Counted from the first letter of the stretch, positions 29,590 to 41,803 are shown. The stretch is 64,000 nt of DNA from Phytophthora quininea (GCA_011947345.1 JAAVTG010001008.1:1-64000), one strand, 5' to 3'. Notes: a model not told the origin generated them from the sequence alone. Numbers and translations: made by a program.

Positions 29590-30430
29590 ACAAACACAGA
29601 TCAAGCGTGCTGCGCTGAAAGTCAATAGATTGTATTATACTGTACGAAAGCGCCATCCAAAGTGTATTTATGTACATTTTGAGAAGGATTTTGACATTCA
29701 AATTCCCCTGTTGACTGTAGTGTTGCTGTTGAGGTTGAAACGAATATCGCCACTGGTTGTGAGTGTGGCTCCACCATCTCGGCCCTGAGAATCCACAGAT
29801 TTCCTTTGCGATCCGCCACAGCCACCGACAAGCATGTTTCTTAAGCACAAGTGGTGTGACGCTCCTGAGTCCACCAGCCAAGGGATCGTTTCGTGCGATG
29901 CCACCGTAAACGTCGTCGCTGTTGCCATCCACATGCTAGCATTGTAGCATTTATCACCTCTAGAGAGTAAAGACATATCCAATGCGCTGCCGTCGCCCAG
30001 ATGATTGGCACTCCAGCTTCGACCTCCTGCGTTCTGCCTTTTGTGACCTGATTCACCACAGGTTTTGCACTCAAACGTCATCGGTGTTGCGTTTGCTCCT
30101 CCAGACCTCTGATAGATCTGTTTCTATTACCAGTTGTCCGGTTTGACTTGATCTGCTCTGCTCGGATTCTGTTGCTATTTTGTTTGGGCTATCCTCGCGC
30201 TACTGGGTTGGATTGACCAACCCAGCGACTATTTCATTTCAATCGGGTTAAGACATCGACTACTTCGCCTAGTTCTTCTACGCAGTTATGATTGGTTTCA
30301 TTGGCCTTGCTCAGCTGGGTCGGCTTCAGCTCAGAAGACAAGGGGCTTCTTGAGGAAGTTAAGAGTGGTTGCCTACGAAGTTTTGTGCATTGTTGGAAAA
30401 TGTAAAATTTACTCGCGACTCCCATAGCAA
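29590..30430 (-). pseudogene. Copia gag and protease remnant
   Basis: On the minus strand, a CX2CX4HX4 zinc knuckle that has lost its last Cys (CKTCGESGHKRQN, about 30040-30080) is followed by the Copia protease motif WLVDSGASHHLC (about 29850-29885). Upstream, 30234-30425 carries the end of a gag-like region with stops. It lacks integrase and RT, so it is a separate truncated copy from fragments A-D. Confidence 0.75.
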
Positions 30431-32863
30431 ATAGCGGCTGTACAATGAGCTGAATAAATTATTCGACTGGACGGCATACACGTATGTGCTTGTATCGAGC
30501 CGCAATCACGAGAGTTTTATTATTGTTTAAACCCCTGCGAACTCAGGGGTCAGCTTACCATATGAACTCGATGAAGTATACATATAACCCACAATATGTA
30601 TTTGGTGTCTTGGTGTCGTTTCATTCGGAAAGTCATAACACACAATCAGAACCGTCGGGAGCGTTTGAATGGAGAAGCTTTGTTCACTGCAAAAACTACA
30701 GCAGCCAAATGGCGTGGCTTGCGGAATTTACGTACTCCATTACTGCAAAATGAGCAACAGAGAAACCGGATTCGACAGGATAACGTGGAAGCATGGTCTT
30801 CAGTGGATTTTAATGTCACAAAGCTGCTGTGTACCGATCTCAACTTTACAATAACCTATTACATAAGTGGTCCACAAGCATGTTGGATAGACGATCATTA
30901 ACCACAAACAGCTACATAACGACTTGGACGGAGCTCAGAGGCCACTATTTTCACTATTAACCACCACGAAGCTACAACGCGGTATGTTCCGCAGAGCCAC
31001 CCTGTAGTACAGCGAAAGCTCAATCCGTCGATGGAGTGAACCTTTAATTAAGTCCACCAAAGATGCCAACTATGCGCGTAATGTATTGTTCCTCACATAC
31101 AATTTTTCTATTAGCCGAAGTGTTGGATTTTGCTCTCTAACTACAGAAAATTTCTAGATGTGCCTTTGCGTATCTCGGGGCTGTTTGACATTTAGGTAAA
31201 CTATTTTTGTGCCTTTTAAGTATTCAAGCACTGATACGAGGAGCTACAGGAGTAGATGGATTGATTGTGCGGCGAGGATGGTGGTAAGCTGTCGTCCAAG
31301 ATATGGGGGGTATTCCGCAACGGAACTTATTTAGCCAGATTTCAGTGTGTGGCAGATCGGCCGATAATACTTTTTTCGCGAAAACCTTTGGGTGATTTTG
31401 GCCAGAAAATGACCGTCAATCAGACGCCCGAATCCCGGTGTTTGGCTAGTTAAAATGGCTTATTGCTGCAGACTGCCTCTAAAACAACGTAGCTGTGGTG
31501 GTGCATTCTGCTACCATCAACAAATTAAGGGCTCGAATCAAGCAAGAGGCTTCAACGTTGGTGTTACCGGTGGCGATACGATTAACTACTGAGTGGCGAA
31601 GACAACTCTTGCTCAAACCACGCCATGCACAGCTCTTGACGACGAACAGCCGTCCATGCTGAGCCGCATCACCAGCTCAGGGTTGGTGGGACGCCGTCAG
31701 CAGCGAAACTCACGACCAGCAGCTTTCTCGTGACCTGCAGCTTGCTCGCGTCGGCCACATCACTGTCGCGGTAACCCGGGATGTTACCAAGCAGGCAAAT
31801 TTATTAATGAGCAAAACAATATGCAATGAGCGCGCTAACTCTCCTATAGTCCTCGCGCTCGTGTCGAATGCATCCATAGCACGTGCCAGCGCCCACACAG
31901 GTTGGAGTCCGCGTGCCTCGCTCCCACTAGCTTGAGCCGGCGCGTGCCTTGCCGCCAGTAGCTTAGTCTGGAGGCGCTGATTGATACTCCGGCGCGTGCT
32001 GCACCAAGCTGCCCAGCCCAAGCCTGAATCTTCGACCGTAACCACGGCGACAATCCCTGACCAGCTCTTACGGGGTCTACCAGCCAGCTCGTCGTTGTCG
32101 GTGAGACTGACGCTCAGCACGGCTAATATCAAGAAATACCGAACGTTTGCAGCGATGAAATCAGCTGCGGCTTTGGCTGGGACACCAACAAATCTTCTGA
32201 AACCACCAAAACCACTACACGTACTGCAGCACTCTGAAGACCTTCGCATAGCCAGAACGGAGGATGTATTTAGGAGAAGTGGAAATGGAACACTACAACG
32301 AAGCGACCAAAACGCTTCGTGTCCAACAGAGCGTAGAACTCCCATCTAAGAGCACATCCTGTCGTTATGGATAGACATTTGTCGGGCAACACACCCGCAG
32401 ACATCGAGGTCGACTCGGACCCCGACCTAAGCGACGATAGTCTAGAATTTGGAACTCTCGACGAGTCTGACAACCGAGAGAACAACTCCAGTGCCGTGAT
32501 TAATCGCGAGCTGGTCATGTGGAGTAAACAGCGCTAATTAATGGGCTCGCTATCTACTGAAGACACCCCTCCAAAAGACCAAGACGACAAGAGAGCGAAT
32601 GAACGACGGACTTGACACGATAGCGGACGCATACACGGGTATAGTTGAAGCCAGCAACTCCGACAGAGATGGCAGACTCAGCGCTCGACCTGTTCACTAA
32701 ATGTCTCTACGACTCAAACGAGTGAGACCACTTGCTCCATGTTACCTCTAACGCATGCTGCTTGTTTGGGTGCGACAGACTTTTGTTGTTTACCGTTCAT
32801 CCCTCAAAATTTATTGTCCAGTCATTTTCATTCTCCAGCAACAACGCTCTAAGAAACAGGAGG
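30431..32863. other. Interval without a confident gene
   Basis: About 2.4 kb between the Copia remnant and the gene island. A 211-codon minus-strand frame (31710-32345) and a 122-codon plus-strand frame (31981-32349) overlap on opposite strands and neither looks like a known protein. The tract upstream of the Copia gag (30.43-31.6 kb) is where its LTR would lie, but ends were not found. Confidence 0.35.
32367..32537 (+). CDS. Small acidic ORF, 56 codons
   Basis: A short frame starting MDRHLSGNT with a strongly acidic middle (VDSDPDLSDDSLEF). Acidic N-termini of this type occur in piggyBac-like and other transposases, but no catalytic part follows. Weakly supported. Confidence 0.2.
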   Translation: MDRHLSGNTPADIEVDSDPDLSDDSLEFGTLDESDNRENNSSAVINRELVMWSKQR

Positions 32864-33288
32864 ATGTCTGTGGTGACGCCTGCTCAGCTCGAGAACAAGA
32901 TCCGCGAGGTTTGAGGCCCGTTGCTGCATCTCTCTCTACCTGCGACTCATCTCTTGGTTTCCTTCTTTTAGGAGCTCGGTGCCTCGCTGGTGGAGGCGGC
33001 GGATCTGTCGGACGGCTGCGGCAGCAAGTTCAGTCTCATCGTGGTGCACGCAGGCTTCGAAGGTCTATTGGACCTACAATCTTTCACGCCCGAGGATGCC
33101 TAACTTGTGACATAACTGCAGGCCAGGGGCTGCTGGAGCGTCAGCGCCGAGTGAACGAGTGTCTGCGGGAGGAGATGACGCGCATCCACGCGCTGCAGAT
33201 GAAGACGTGGACGCCCGCCCAGTACGAGCAGAAGACAAACAAGAAGCTGCCCAGTTCCGAGGACAGCCAGTCCTCGGGCGAGCATTAG
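32864..33288 (+). CDS. BolA-like protein (BOLA2 type)
   Basis: Three exons, 32864-32908, 32972-33062 and 33122-33288, joined by two GT-AG introns of 63 and 59 bases, encode 100 residues. The BolA fold is recognisable: an N-terminal helix (QLENKIREELGASLVEAADL), the SKFSLIVV strand, FEGQGLLERQRRVNECL with the conserved G-x-x-L-L-x-R-x-R helix, and IHALQMKTWTPAQYE with the conserved His of the HAL motif. BOLA2 proteins pair with monothiol glutaredoxins to coordinate a [2Fe-2S] cluster in cytosolic iron handling. The Cys usual in the loop is not obvious. The gene converges on the kinesin gene, with 83 bases between the stops. Confidence 0.9.
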
Positions 33289-33371
33289 ACGCCTACGCAA
33301 TGGAAGCTCTGACAGTTGACAGACACGCGCTGCTTTTTGAACATGGCGTGGTATTCAGCCAGGTATTGGTG

Positions 33372-36243
33372 TTAGATCTGCAGAGAGGAAGCGCTGGGAC
33401 CCGAGACAGGTTCAGCTGGAAGCGTGGCCGATCGAGCCAACTCGTCAAGACTAAGACTTACCTCGCTGTCTGTCGCTTTTGCCCATGGAGATGACGCTGA
33501 CTCCTGCTCTACGGGGTCTTGCGCTCGCTCGCCTGTGGGCTTGACGATGAACCGTTGCGCTCTGGCAGTTAACGGTGACAACGTGACATCCGCGCCATCG
33601 CTACCTGCTCTAGGCAGACTGATGCCTGGCCACACAGGTGCAGTCGACTGCTGCGCGCTGTCACGAGCTAGTGTCGAGAGCGATGAAGCGCCGTTTTTGC
33701 GAGGACTCGGACTTTTCCCGCCCTTGTTGCGCCGACCAGGAGAAAGACCTCCTCCGCCAAGGTGCTGGTAGCTCTCTTGGCTGCACCTGGCTAGCTTCTT
33801 GTAAAATTCGAGCTCATCGGTGAGCAGGCGACACTTTTCTTGGGACATAATGATCTGCTGCTTGAAGAGGCCCTGGTACTCTTGGAGCGAATTCTGCAGG
33901 CAGCCGATGTGAGTTTCTTGGTTGCTCAGTCGAGTTTCGCACGCGCGGTTCTTCATCTCAAGCTGGCTGCATGCCACATTGCACAGGTTCGCTTGGAATT
34001 CCAGCTCTTCGGTTCTTGTTTTTAGCCGTGCATTCTCCACCATTATGTTGTAGCTCTCCCCGCTAAGAGATAGACGTGCGTTCTCCGACAAGTAGTGCAG
34101 CTGAAGCTTGAGCTCTACAATCTGTCGTGAGAGAGCCTCAGCATCGGCATGATGCACGCAGTCGGGGTCGAGCACGTCGCCACCGCTGGCGTGGCTGCGA
34201 GTATCTCCTTTAAAGGCGAGGCTGGTTTTAAGCTTTCCTGTGCGACCGCCACTGCCGTCGCAAGATCAAGGACGAAACCATTGCCGGACGTTGGCGAGAT
34301 AATTTCTGACGGCGTCGATGATGCCGTGGGGCTTTTGTTGCCGTTCTCATCGGAGCGAGACCAAAGTGACTTTCGCCAGTTATCGCTCTCGAGCCAAACT
34401 TTTAGCGACGGCGAGGCAGCTTCTCGAGCCTCACTTGTGTCTGCGCATTCATTTGCAGCTGCACACTTGCTGCCTGTGTCTGAGAGCGTCAGGACTGGTC
34501 TGCCGGTGGATAAATCCACAGTGACCTCGTCCAGCTTGTTCTCGAGCGCTTCGAGCACGCCGAACAGACGCTTGTTCTCCTCCTGCAGTGCTTGGTTCGC
34601 TAGCTCCAGCTTGTTGAGATTCTTGGCATCCGTCTGCGCAGGATCATTTTCATCTTCTTCGCTGTCGTCATGGTCGGCGCTGTCGCTATCCTCTTCTTCG
34701 TTGTCTCCTTCCTGGCTTGAACGATCGCCGTCGGAGATGTCTGTGTCTTGGGGCTTCATGCCTTCCTGCGCATTTGCTGTCGATCCACCAGTAGCGGGCT
34801 CTGATTCATCAGCGTGCTGGTTCTCATGGTATTTTGCTGCCAGCAAGCGTTGCAACTCGTCGATTTTGCGGTTCTTCGCCTCCATGTCCTCCATTGCTCG
34901 TTGATAGAGCTCCTTGAAGATGATCCCAGTGGCGAAACCAGCTCCATCGTCATCGGTGCGTTGGACGACCGGGTTCTTGATCTCCTTGGCACGCAACCCA
35001 AAGCGAAGAGTGGAGATGGTCTCAGGCATATTGTATGAGCTGCACGACGCTGCCAGAATGAGGCAGGTCTTCGCTGTTCCACCGAGGGAGTCTTGCAGGA
35101 GACGTGTCAGCTTTGAATCGCGGTAAGGAACGTGCCGTTTGCCATCCCCTAGAGCTTTGATGACGTTGCTCAGCGCAGACAGCGACTTGTTAATTGCCTT
35201 GGCCTCTTGTAGCACGCGACCGCTGGCGTTGGTCTTGTTAACAAGTTCTGACCCGGCCAAATCCACGATGTACATGGTAGCGCGTCTTCCACTAATGGGG
35301 CGGACGCAGGAGATCATCAAGATCGTGTGGCTGCGACTCGAGTCCTTATTCATGCGCGTCGAGGAGACGGCGCGACTGAGAGTGCCGCTCTTGACGAGCT
35401 CCATCATGGCAGCCTCCGACTTGCTGGGAATGCGCGTCATCTCTTCCACATAGACCCGTGCTGCGCGCTTTCGCGGATCTTGAGCCCGCCATTTATGGGG
35501 GTTCCAATGTTGCCGCTGCTACCGGTAGGACCCAACAGATCGCGAATTTGCTCCATGTAAATCTCCACGAACGACACGGTGAGATCAATGGGGTCGGTCT
35601 TGGCACTCTCGACTTCCTGGTACAGATCCTTTGCCACACGCGAGATGATGCCTCCTTCCTCGTCCGCACTGACGAGCACTCCGTCCTTGGGCCCGAGGAT
35701 CGTGTGCGTTTTACCTGACCCAGTCTGCCCGTACGCGAAGATGGTGCTGTCATTGTGAGCAAGTCGAGCAGCAAAGAGTGAGGAAACCCATTGTCTAGAT
35801 GACGCAGCAGACACACGCACCAGTTGTAGCCCTGCAGGAATTCGCTCACGAGCGGTTTGGCCGAGTGCGCGTAGACTTCCTCCTGCGTCGAGTTGGTGTC
35901 GAACACGCGGTCGAACGTGCAGCGGATCTCGTCCACCTCGCACCGCTCGTTTCGGAGATACATGGTCTTGCCTCCGACGACTGTCGTGCTGCAGAGCAAA
36001 ACCAAAACCAGGTGAGCAACACACAGGCCTCTCGTCACCACACGAACTAGACCTACCACTGCACAGCCCCTCGCGCTTCTCCAGTTGGTTCTGCTGCCTC
36101 AGTCGGCAGAACACCTTGATGCTGGCCAGCTCGGGCGTCGGAGAGCCCCCGCCCGAGCACGGCGTGGGCGGGGCGGCGGTCGCAGTCATCCTCCGTGGGC
36201 TGTCGTCCATCAGCGGTCTCGGTTGTGGCAGGGCAACGGACAC
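33372..36243 (-). CDS. N-terminal-motor kinesin (kinesin-1-like)
   Basis: Exon 1 is 36053-36243, exon 2 is 35821-35988, and exon 3 runs from 35746 to the stop at 33372, with GT-AG introns of 64 and 74 bases. The motor domain shows TIFAYGQTGSGKTHT (P-loop), SSRSH (switch I), DLAGSE (switch II), HVPYRDSKLTRLLQDSLGG, and a neck start near RAKEIKN. These features are closest to kinesin-1 heavy chains, microtubule plus-end motors. The tail has an acidic linker and a coiled coil (about 33800-34110), then a Ser-rich end. Two one-base contractions break the frame: a C run at 35455-35457 just before VYVEEMTRIP and a T run at 34209-34211. It is probably intact in the organism. It is divergent from the desaturase. 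Confidence 0.88.
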
Positions 36244-36710
36244 GAGCTATCTTGAGCCCGCCATCGCCGGCGCACACTATTTTTATGGGGCAGCAAGCTG
36301 GAGCTCTGGAGTCTTCGCCTGATAGCGTGGATTTGAAAAACGTGTCATCGCTGGTCTCTACGTGATGCCAGAAGCGTCCTGTGCTGCCAACTGATCCCAA
36401 GCGCCGGTGGATCAGTAACGGGGACGCAGGGCCCTACATCCAATGCCGCCGTGCCAACGCACCCAAGCAAGCGCTGCCGTCGCGACGCCGCCGCCACTCA
36501 CGCGATCAGATGCTTCGGCACCGCAGGAATCGCCGCCGTAGACTACTATATAGGAGTAGATCAATCCGGATTTATCCGCTGCATTTCACTTGGTATGAGT
36601 ATGAGGTAACCTAAATGCTGGCATTAACCAATCTTCATACCCCGTTTTAGAGTAGATATAAAAACGCGAATCGTACAATCCCGCAAGGCACGCGCCCTTG
36701 GGGGCGATCT

Positions 36711-37993
36711 GTGTCCGACACTCGACAAGTTGCCGCGTCGCCCGTAGCAAGCTCCAGTCGCCTCGCCCATGTCGTCGTCTCTCACGCAGCGCAAGGCCAC
36801 GACCGCCTCGCCCACTGGCGCCTCCCCACCGCTGCCGCTCCGCAGCAGGAGCTCATCAAGACGGACGTCGAGGGCGAGTTCGCCGAGGAGGAGGGCGAGC
36901 TCTTCTCCCCGGAGGAGCAGGCCGAGGCCGGCTTCAAGTGGTCCGAGGTGGTCTGGTACAACGTGGCCGTGCTGGCGGCCTGGCACGTGGGGGCGCTCTA
37001 CGCACTGCTCTGCGTCATGCCGCACTGCTCGCTGGCGCAGCTGCTGGTGCTCTGGGGGCTGCTCTGGGTCGTGGCTGGGCTGGGCATCACGGCCGGCGCC
37101 CACCGCCTCTGGTCACACCGCGGCTACAAGGCCAAGCTGCCGCTGCGCGTGTTCCTCATGCTGTGCAACTCGATGGCCTTCGAGGGCACCATCTTCGAGT
37201 GGTCGCGCGACCACCGCGTGCACCACAAGGGCTCGGACACGACGGCCGACCCGCACAACTCGGAGCGCGGGCTCTTCTTCTCGCACATGGGCTGGGTCAT
37301 GGTGCGCAAGCACAAGAACGTCAAGGCCGCGGGCAAGAAGATTGACTTCTCGGACCTGCTGGCTGACCCCGTCGTGACCTTCCAGATCAAACACTACCTC
37401 AAGACGGTGCTGCTCATGTGCTACGTCACCCCCACGGCCATGGGCTGGTACCTCGGGGACGCCTGGGCCGGCTTCTGGGTGGGCGGCGTCTTCCGCCACG
37501 TCTGGGTGCTGCACATGACCTGGATGGTCAACAGCGTGGCGCACTTCTTCGGCTACAAGCCGTACGACCGCAAGATCCAACCCGTGGAGAACCTCATCGT
37601 GGCCATTGGCGCGCTGGGCGAGGGCTACCACAACTACCAGTACGTGCTGCTAGCTGTCTGTCTTCACGGTGCGTTCACCCTGGGTCTCAAACTAACCTTT
37701 ATGTGCGTGCTCGTTCTTGCAGCCACAAGTACCCGTCGGACTACGCGACGAGCGAGTGGGGCCTGCTGACCGGCCAGTTCAACCCGACGAAGGCCTTCAT
37801 CGACTTTATGGCGCTCATCGGTCAGGCCTACGACCTCAAGCGCAGCCGCACGGCCGCCCGCACGCGCGAGCGCGTGGCCAAGCAGGTAGCGGACGACCGT
37901 CAGAAGCGCGGTCTGAGCCCTGCCATGTCGTGGTGGGACCGCCAGCTGAGCCAGCTCTTCTTCGGCAAGTCGGAGGCGCAGATCTTCCACTAA
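36711..37993 (+). CDS. Delta-9 acyl-CoA (stearoyl-CoA-type) desaturase
   Basis: Two exons, start to 37639 and 37723-37993, are separated by an 83-base GT-AG intron. The three histidine boxes of membrane desaturases are present: HRLWSH (residues 131-136), HRVHH (168-172) and HNYHH, the last one assembled across the splice junction. Four hydrophobic segments flank them. The enzyme puts the first double bond into saturated acyl-CoAs in the ER. No cytochrome b5 domain follows, so it would rely on a separate b5. Start choice is uncertain. Met 36711 is in frame, but a Met at 36769 (MSSSLTQRKATT) reads a more natural N-terminus that would join the frame if one base were lost in the C run at 36824-36827. 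Confidence 0.92.
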
Positions 37994-38154
37994 GAGGCTT
38001 TGGTTGTAGTCAGAGAGATCGTAGTAGTAGGCGAGCGTTCTCAACGCTCTCCCTGTTGTATGGACAGAATAGCATGTAAGAGCCATTCCGTTGTGATGAT
38101 GATCAACGTCTCCTTTGGATCAAGGCCGCAGCTCTATTACCAGCCCACGAAGGC

Positions 38155-39422
38155 TTAGAACTTGCCCAGCAGCGAAGCGTAGACGGCCATGACGGTCCAC
38201 AGGCGGTTCTCGGCCTCGTCGAACACGACAGAGCGGTCGCCATAGAACACCTGCATCATGCACTAGTTAGCATCGTGTAGTTGATACCCTCACAAGCCGG
38301 CAGTACGCACCTCGTCGTCGACTTCGTCCTGGTGGCGGGGAGGCAGTGCAAAAAGAGGTGATCGTCCGCAGCGTGCTCCAGCATCTTGTTGGTCACCTGG
38401 TAGCCGGCAAAGTCGCGCAATCGCTTCTGGGATTCCTCCTCCTGGCCCATGCTGGAACGACACGGACACACATTAGCGGCCACAGTCCGATATCCTCCAC
38501 CACAGGGTCGTCCACGCACCTGATCCACGTGTCGGTGGCGATGACGTTGGCGCCCTTGACAGCCTCGATGGGGTCGGTAGTCATGAATACCTCCGTGCCA
38601 GCGAGCTTGGCGAGGCGCTTAGTCTCCTCCACAACGTCGGCATCCGGTTCATAGCCCACCGGCGTGGCGATGCGGATATTGGCGCCTGCGCAACAAAGAC
38701 AGAGATATTAGACATCATTTCCAGGGAGAAGTCGTAGTCGTAGTCGGACATACCAACTTTCGGCGCCGCCAGCATGTAGTCGTGGAGCACATTGTTGCCG
38801 TCGCCGACCCAGGCGAACGTCAGGCCCTCAAACTGGCCAAAGTGCTCTTTGACCGTCATGTAGTCGGCCAGCATCTGCAGCGGGTGGTACTTGTCCGATA
38901 GCGCGTTGATCACTGGAACGGCAACCAAATGTCAAAACAAACCTGGTCGTCACACGTGTTAAACCATCACTTACCGGGCACCGTGGCGAGGTTGGCCAGG
39001 TCCAGGATATCCTGGTGGCCGTACACCCGAGCCAGGATGATGCTGTTGAAGCGAGATAGCACCAGCGCCGTGTCCTTGAGCGTCTCGTTCACACCCAGCT
39101 GGATGTCATCGGACGACAGGAACAGTGCTTTACCGCCCAGCAGGTGCATGCCCACCTCGCTTGAGATGCGAGTGCGAGTACTGCGCTTCTGGAAGATCAT
39201 GGAGCAGATCTCTCCGGTCAGAGGTTTGGGGGCCGTCGCTTTGGTGGCTGGGTCCGAGTACGTGGCCTTGAATTCGGCGGCCTTGCAGACCAGAGCCGTC
39301 AGCTCATCGGTCGAGAGCTGCGCCGTCGAGATGAAGCTCTGGCCTCGCAGAGTCGCCAACTTGTCGTTGACGCTGCAGGCGGAGGTTTGTTCCGTGGAAC
39401 CGTTGGAGGCCGACGGGCTCAT
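38155..39422 (-). CDS. Ornithine carbamoyltransferase, copy 1
   Basis: Five exons on the minus strand (38975-39422, 38754-38912, 38520-38685, 38311-38451, 38155-38250) with four introns of 60-68 bases, all GT-AG, encode about 335 residues. Carbamoyl-phosphate-binding FQKRSTRTR, the DDIQLG region, and the ornithine-binding HCLP motif identify OTC, which makes citrulline from ornithine and carbamoyl phosphate. The frame breaks at the G run 38337-38340 within HCLP; copy 2 has the intact version, so a base was probably lost there. The N-terminus is Ser/Thr-rich without a clear arginine-rich presequence. It lies 441 bases downstream of copy 2 in the same orientation and converges on the desaturase. 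Confidence 0.92.
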
Positions 39423-39863
39423 GCTTGTTAGTACTTTGGTTCGGCCGGATAGGAATCGAAATGGCCCCCATCGAGCCGCCTTCGTACGGCTGCCAACCGG
39501 TTTGCCGATTCACTTCGCTTCAGCATGGCCTCCGTCTCGTGTGCATGCGCAGAGCTTCTGGATGGGCCTTTCATTGCTAGCCGGGACACCGCCGGAAGTG
39601 TCCTGGTGGAAGCATGGCGAATGCTAGCGAATCCAAGGCGCCATGGGCTTTTCTCGACACAAATCCGAGGACTCTAATCGCAATGATGAGTGCAGATAAC
39701 TTCAACGGCAAGTCCGCAGCAACGCAGGGCCGTACAGTACAGACCAGGAAACACCATGGCTCGATGCATCAATGCCAGATCGGCAGTTCATTAACAACTC
39801 AGTCGCTTGGGCTCCTTCCACGTCGGCCACTCTTGGAACCTAGTGAAATATGAAAGCTCAGGC

Positions 39864-41084
39864 TTAGAACTTGCCCAGAAGCGAAGCGTACACGGCCATG
39901 ACAGTCCACAACCGATTCTCGGCTTCGTCGAATACGAGCGAGCGGTCTCCGTAGAATACCTGGGCAAACGAGTTAGCATCCGATTCGCTGTGGAGTCAAC
40001 TCAACCTGCAAGTTTCGTTACCTCATCGTGGACCTCGTCTTGGTGGCGTGGCAGGCAGTGCAGGAAGATGTGGTTGTCGGCAGCATTCTCCAGCATTTTG
40101 TTGGTCACCTGGTAGCCAGCAAAGGCTCGCAGCCGCTTCTGAGACTCCTCCTCCTGGCCCATACTGGGGGATCAAAACATCACCAAAACCGAGACGTAAG
40201 AGCCTCGCCAATGAAGACACAAGAGCACGTCATCCTCGTACCTGATCCACGTGTCGGTGGAGACCACGTTGGCTCCCGTCACGGCCTCAATGGGGTCGGT
40301 CGTCATCACCACCTTGGTACCAGCAAGCTTCGCGAGCCGCTTGGTCTCCTCCACGACGTCGGCATCCGGTTCATAGCCCACCGGCGTGGCGATCTGGATG
40401 TTGGCACCTGGTCAGTCATTCAGCAAACATGATCATGTCAGAGTCCAAAGATCCTCCCAATTGTCGCCCATTTGCCCAACGCACCAACTTTCGGCGCCGC
40501 CAGCATGTAGTCGTGGAGCACATTGTTGCCGTCGCCGACCCAGGCGAACGTCAGGCCCTCAAACTGGCCAAAGTGCTCCTTGACCGTCATGTAGTCGGCC
40601 AGCATCTGCAGCGGGTGGTACTTGTCAGACAACGCGTTGATCACAGGCACCGTGGCCAGACTGCCCAGCTCTTCAATGTCCTTGTGGGCGTACACACGCG
40701 CCAGGATGATGCTATTGAAGCGAGATAGCACCAGTGCCGTGTCCTTGAGCGTCTCGTTCACACCCAGCTGGATGTCATCGGACGACAGGAACAGCCCCTT
40801 GCCCCCAGCAGGTGCATGCCCACCTCGCTTGAGATACGGGTGCGAGTACTGCGCTTCTGGAAGATCATGGAGCAGATCTCTCCGGTCAGAGGTTTGGGGG
40901 CCGTTGCCTTGGTGGCTGAGTCTGAGTACGTGGCCTTGAACTCCTGCGCCTTGGAGACCAGAGCCGTCAGCTCATCGGTCGAGAGCTGCGCCGTGGACAT
41001 GAAGTTCTGCCCACGCAGAGACGCCAGCTGCGCGTCGACGCTGCTACTGAAGGCACGCTGGCCCACGCGGGACACGCGGGACAC
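39864..41084 (-). CDS. Ornithine carbamoyltransferase, copy 2
   Basis: Four exons on the minus strand (40484-41084, 40242-40407, 40022-40163, 39864-39959). The three introns match introns 2-4 of copy 1 in position and phase, but the first intron of copy 1 is absent. STRTR and HCLPRHQDE motifs are intact. The N-terminal part ([17 protein letters not shown]) has the Arg/Ser bias of a mitochondrial presequence. A C run at 40802-40806 has lost a base, breaking the frame at HLLGG. The first in-frame codon at 41084 is GTG; the nearest upstream ATG (41115) is out of phase by one, so the true start is unresolved. Confidence 0.9.
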
Positions 41085-41122
41085 GCGCGGCGCGGCGGAG
41101 CAAGGGGGACAGCATGGGACGA

Positions 41123-41178
41123 GCTACGATGCTAGCGGCGAGGTGGATCTGCTACGATGCTAGCGGCGAGGTGGATCT
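41123..41178. repeat. 28-bp tandem duplication
   Basis: The unit GCTACGATGCTAGCGGCGAG plus eight more bases occurs twice in perfect tandem (41123-41150 and 41151-41178), followed by a five-base partial third copy. It lies just upstream of OTC copy 2, in its presumed promoter or 5' UTR. Confidence 0.9.
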
Positions 41179-41199
41179 GCTACTGAGCCCTTTTCATGG

Positions 41200-41803
41200 G
41201 ACCTCAAGGCCTCTCATCAAACTGATTACGGGACCGTTGGCACCACAAGAAGAGGAGGAAGGCGTTGGCTGCTGAGCGGCCTAGCAGGTCGACGAGGGCT
41301 GCGACGACTGCTGTTCGAGCCCCACCATGCCGTGGTGGGGACAGCCAGCTCATCTTTGAAGCCGGGGTGCGCTTATCTTCCAGCTAGGGATCGCGCCAGG
41401 CTCAGTTACTGCCCATCGCGCTGTCAAATGTACTAGTAAGGTCTGCCGCTCAGCCGCCCTGCATTTATCGCACAGCAAATGCAGGAGCTCGAGGGCAAGC
41501 ATCGACGACAAGGAGGTGTTCATGATGACGTGGTCGGTCACCGACCACGTTGGGCTGCTAACGGCGCCAATGTCCTCACCGCTGAGATTGTGGACCAGGC
41601 AACGTGAACAGAAGACCTGCTCGTCGTTCTAGAAGCATGACGACCGCTCTGGTCGCCGCTGGCGATCCAAGTTCGCTGCCCACGTGCGTCACCAAGGTCT
41701 TCTTCATCCACGCATTGAGTCAAGGCCTACCAGGCGTTATGGAATCTAGGGGAAGAGTCGCCGGCACTTTGAAAAGAGACCGTCGCCAAGCACTTTCTCG
41801 ACC
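41200..41803. promoter_or_regulatory. Divergent intergenic region between OTC copy 2 and dynein
   Basis: About 600 bases separate the starts of two divergently transcribed genes, so both promoters should lie here. No coding signal was seen and no core promoter element could be identified with confidence. Confidence 0.4.

Noticed and set aside
31710..32345. 211-codon minus-strand frame as a gene
   Set aside because: It is overlapped by an equally open plus-strand frame, has no domain or splice support, and sits next to repeats.
36624..37631. Minus-strand frames of 159-172 codons opposite the desaturase
   Set aside because: They are His/Val/Arg-rich mirrors of a GC-rich desaturase coding strand.
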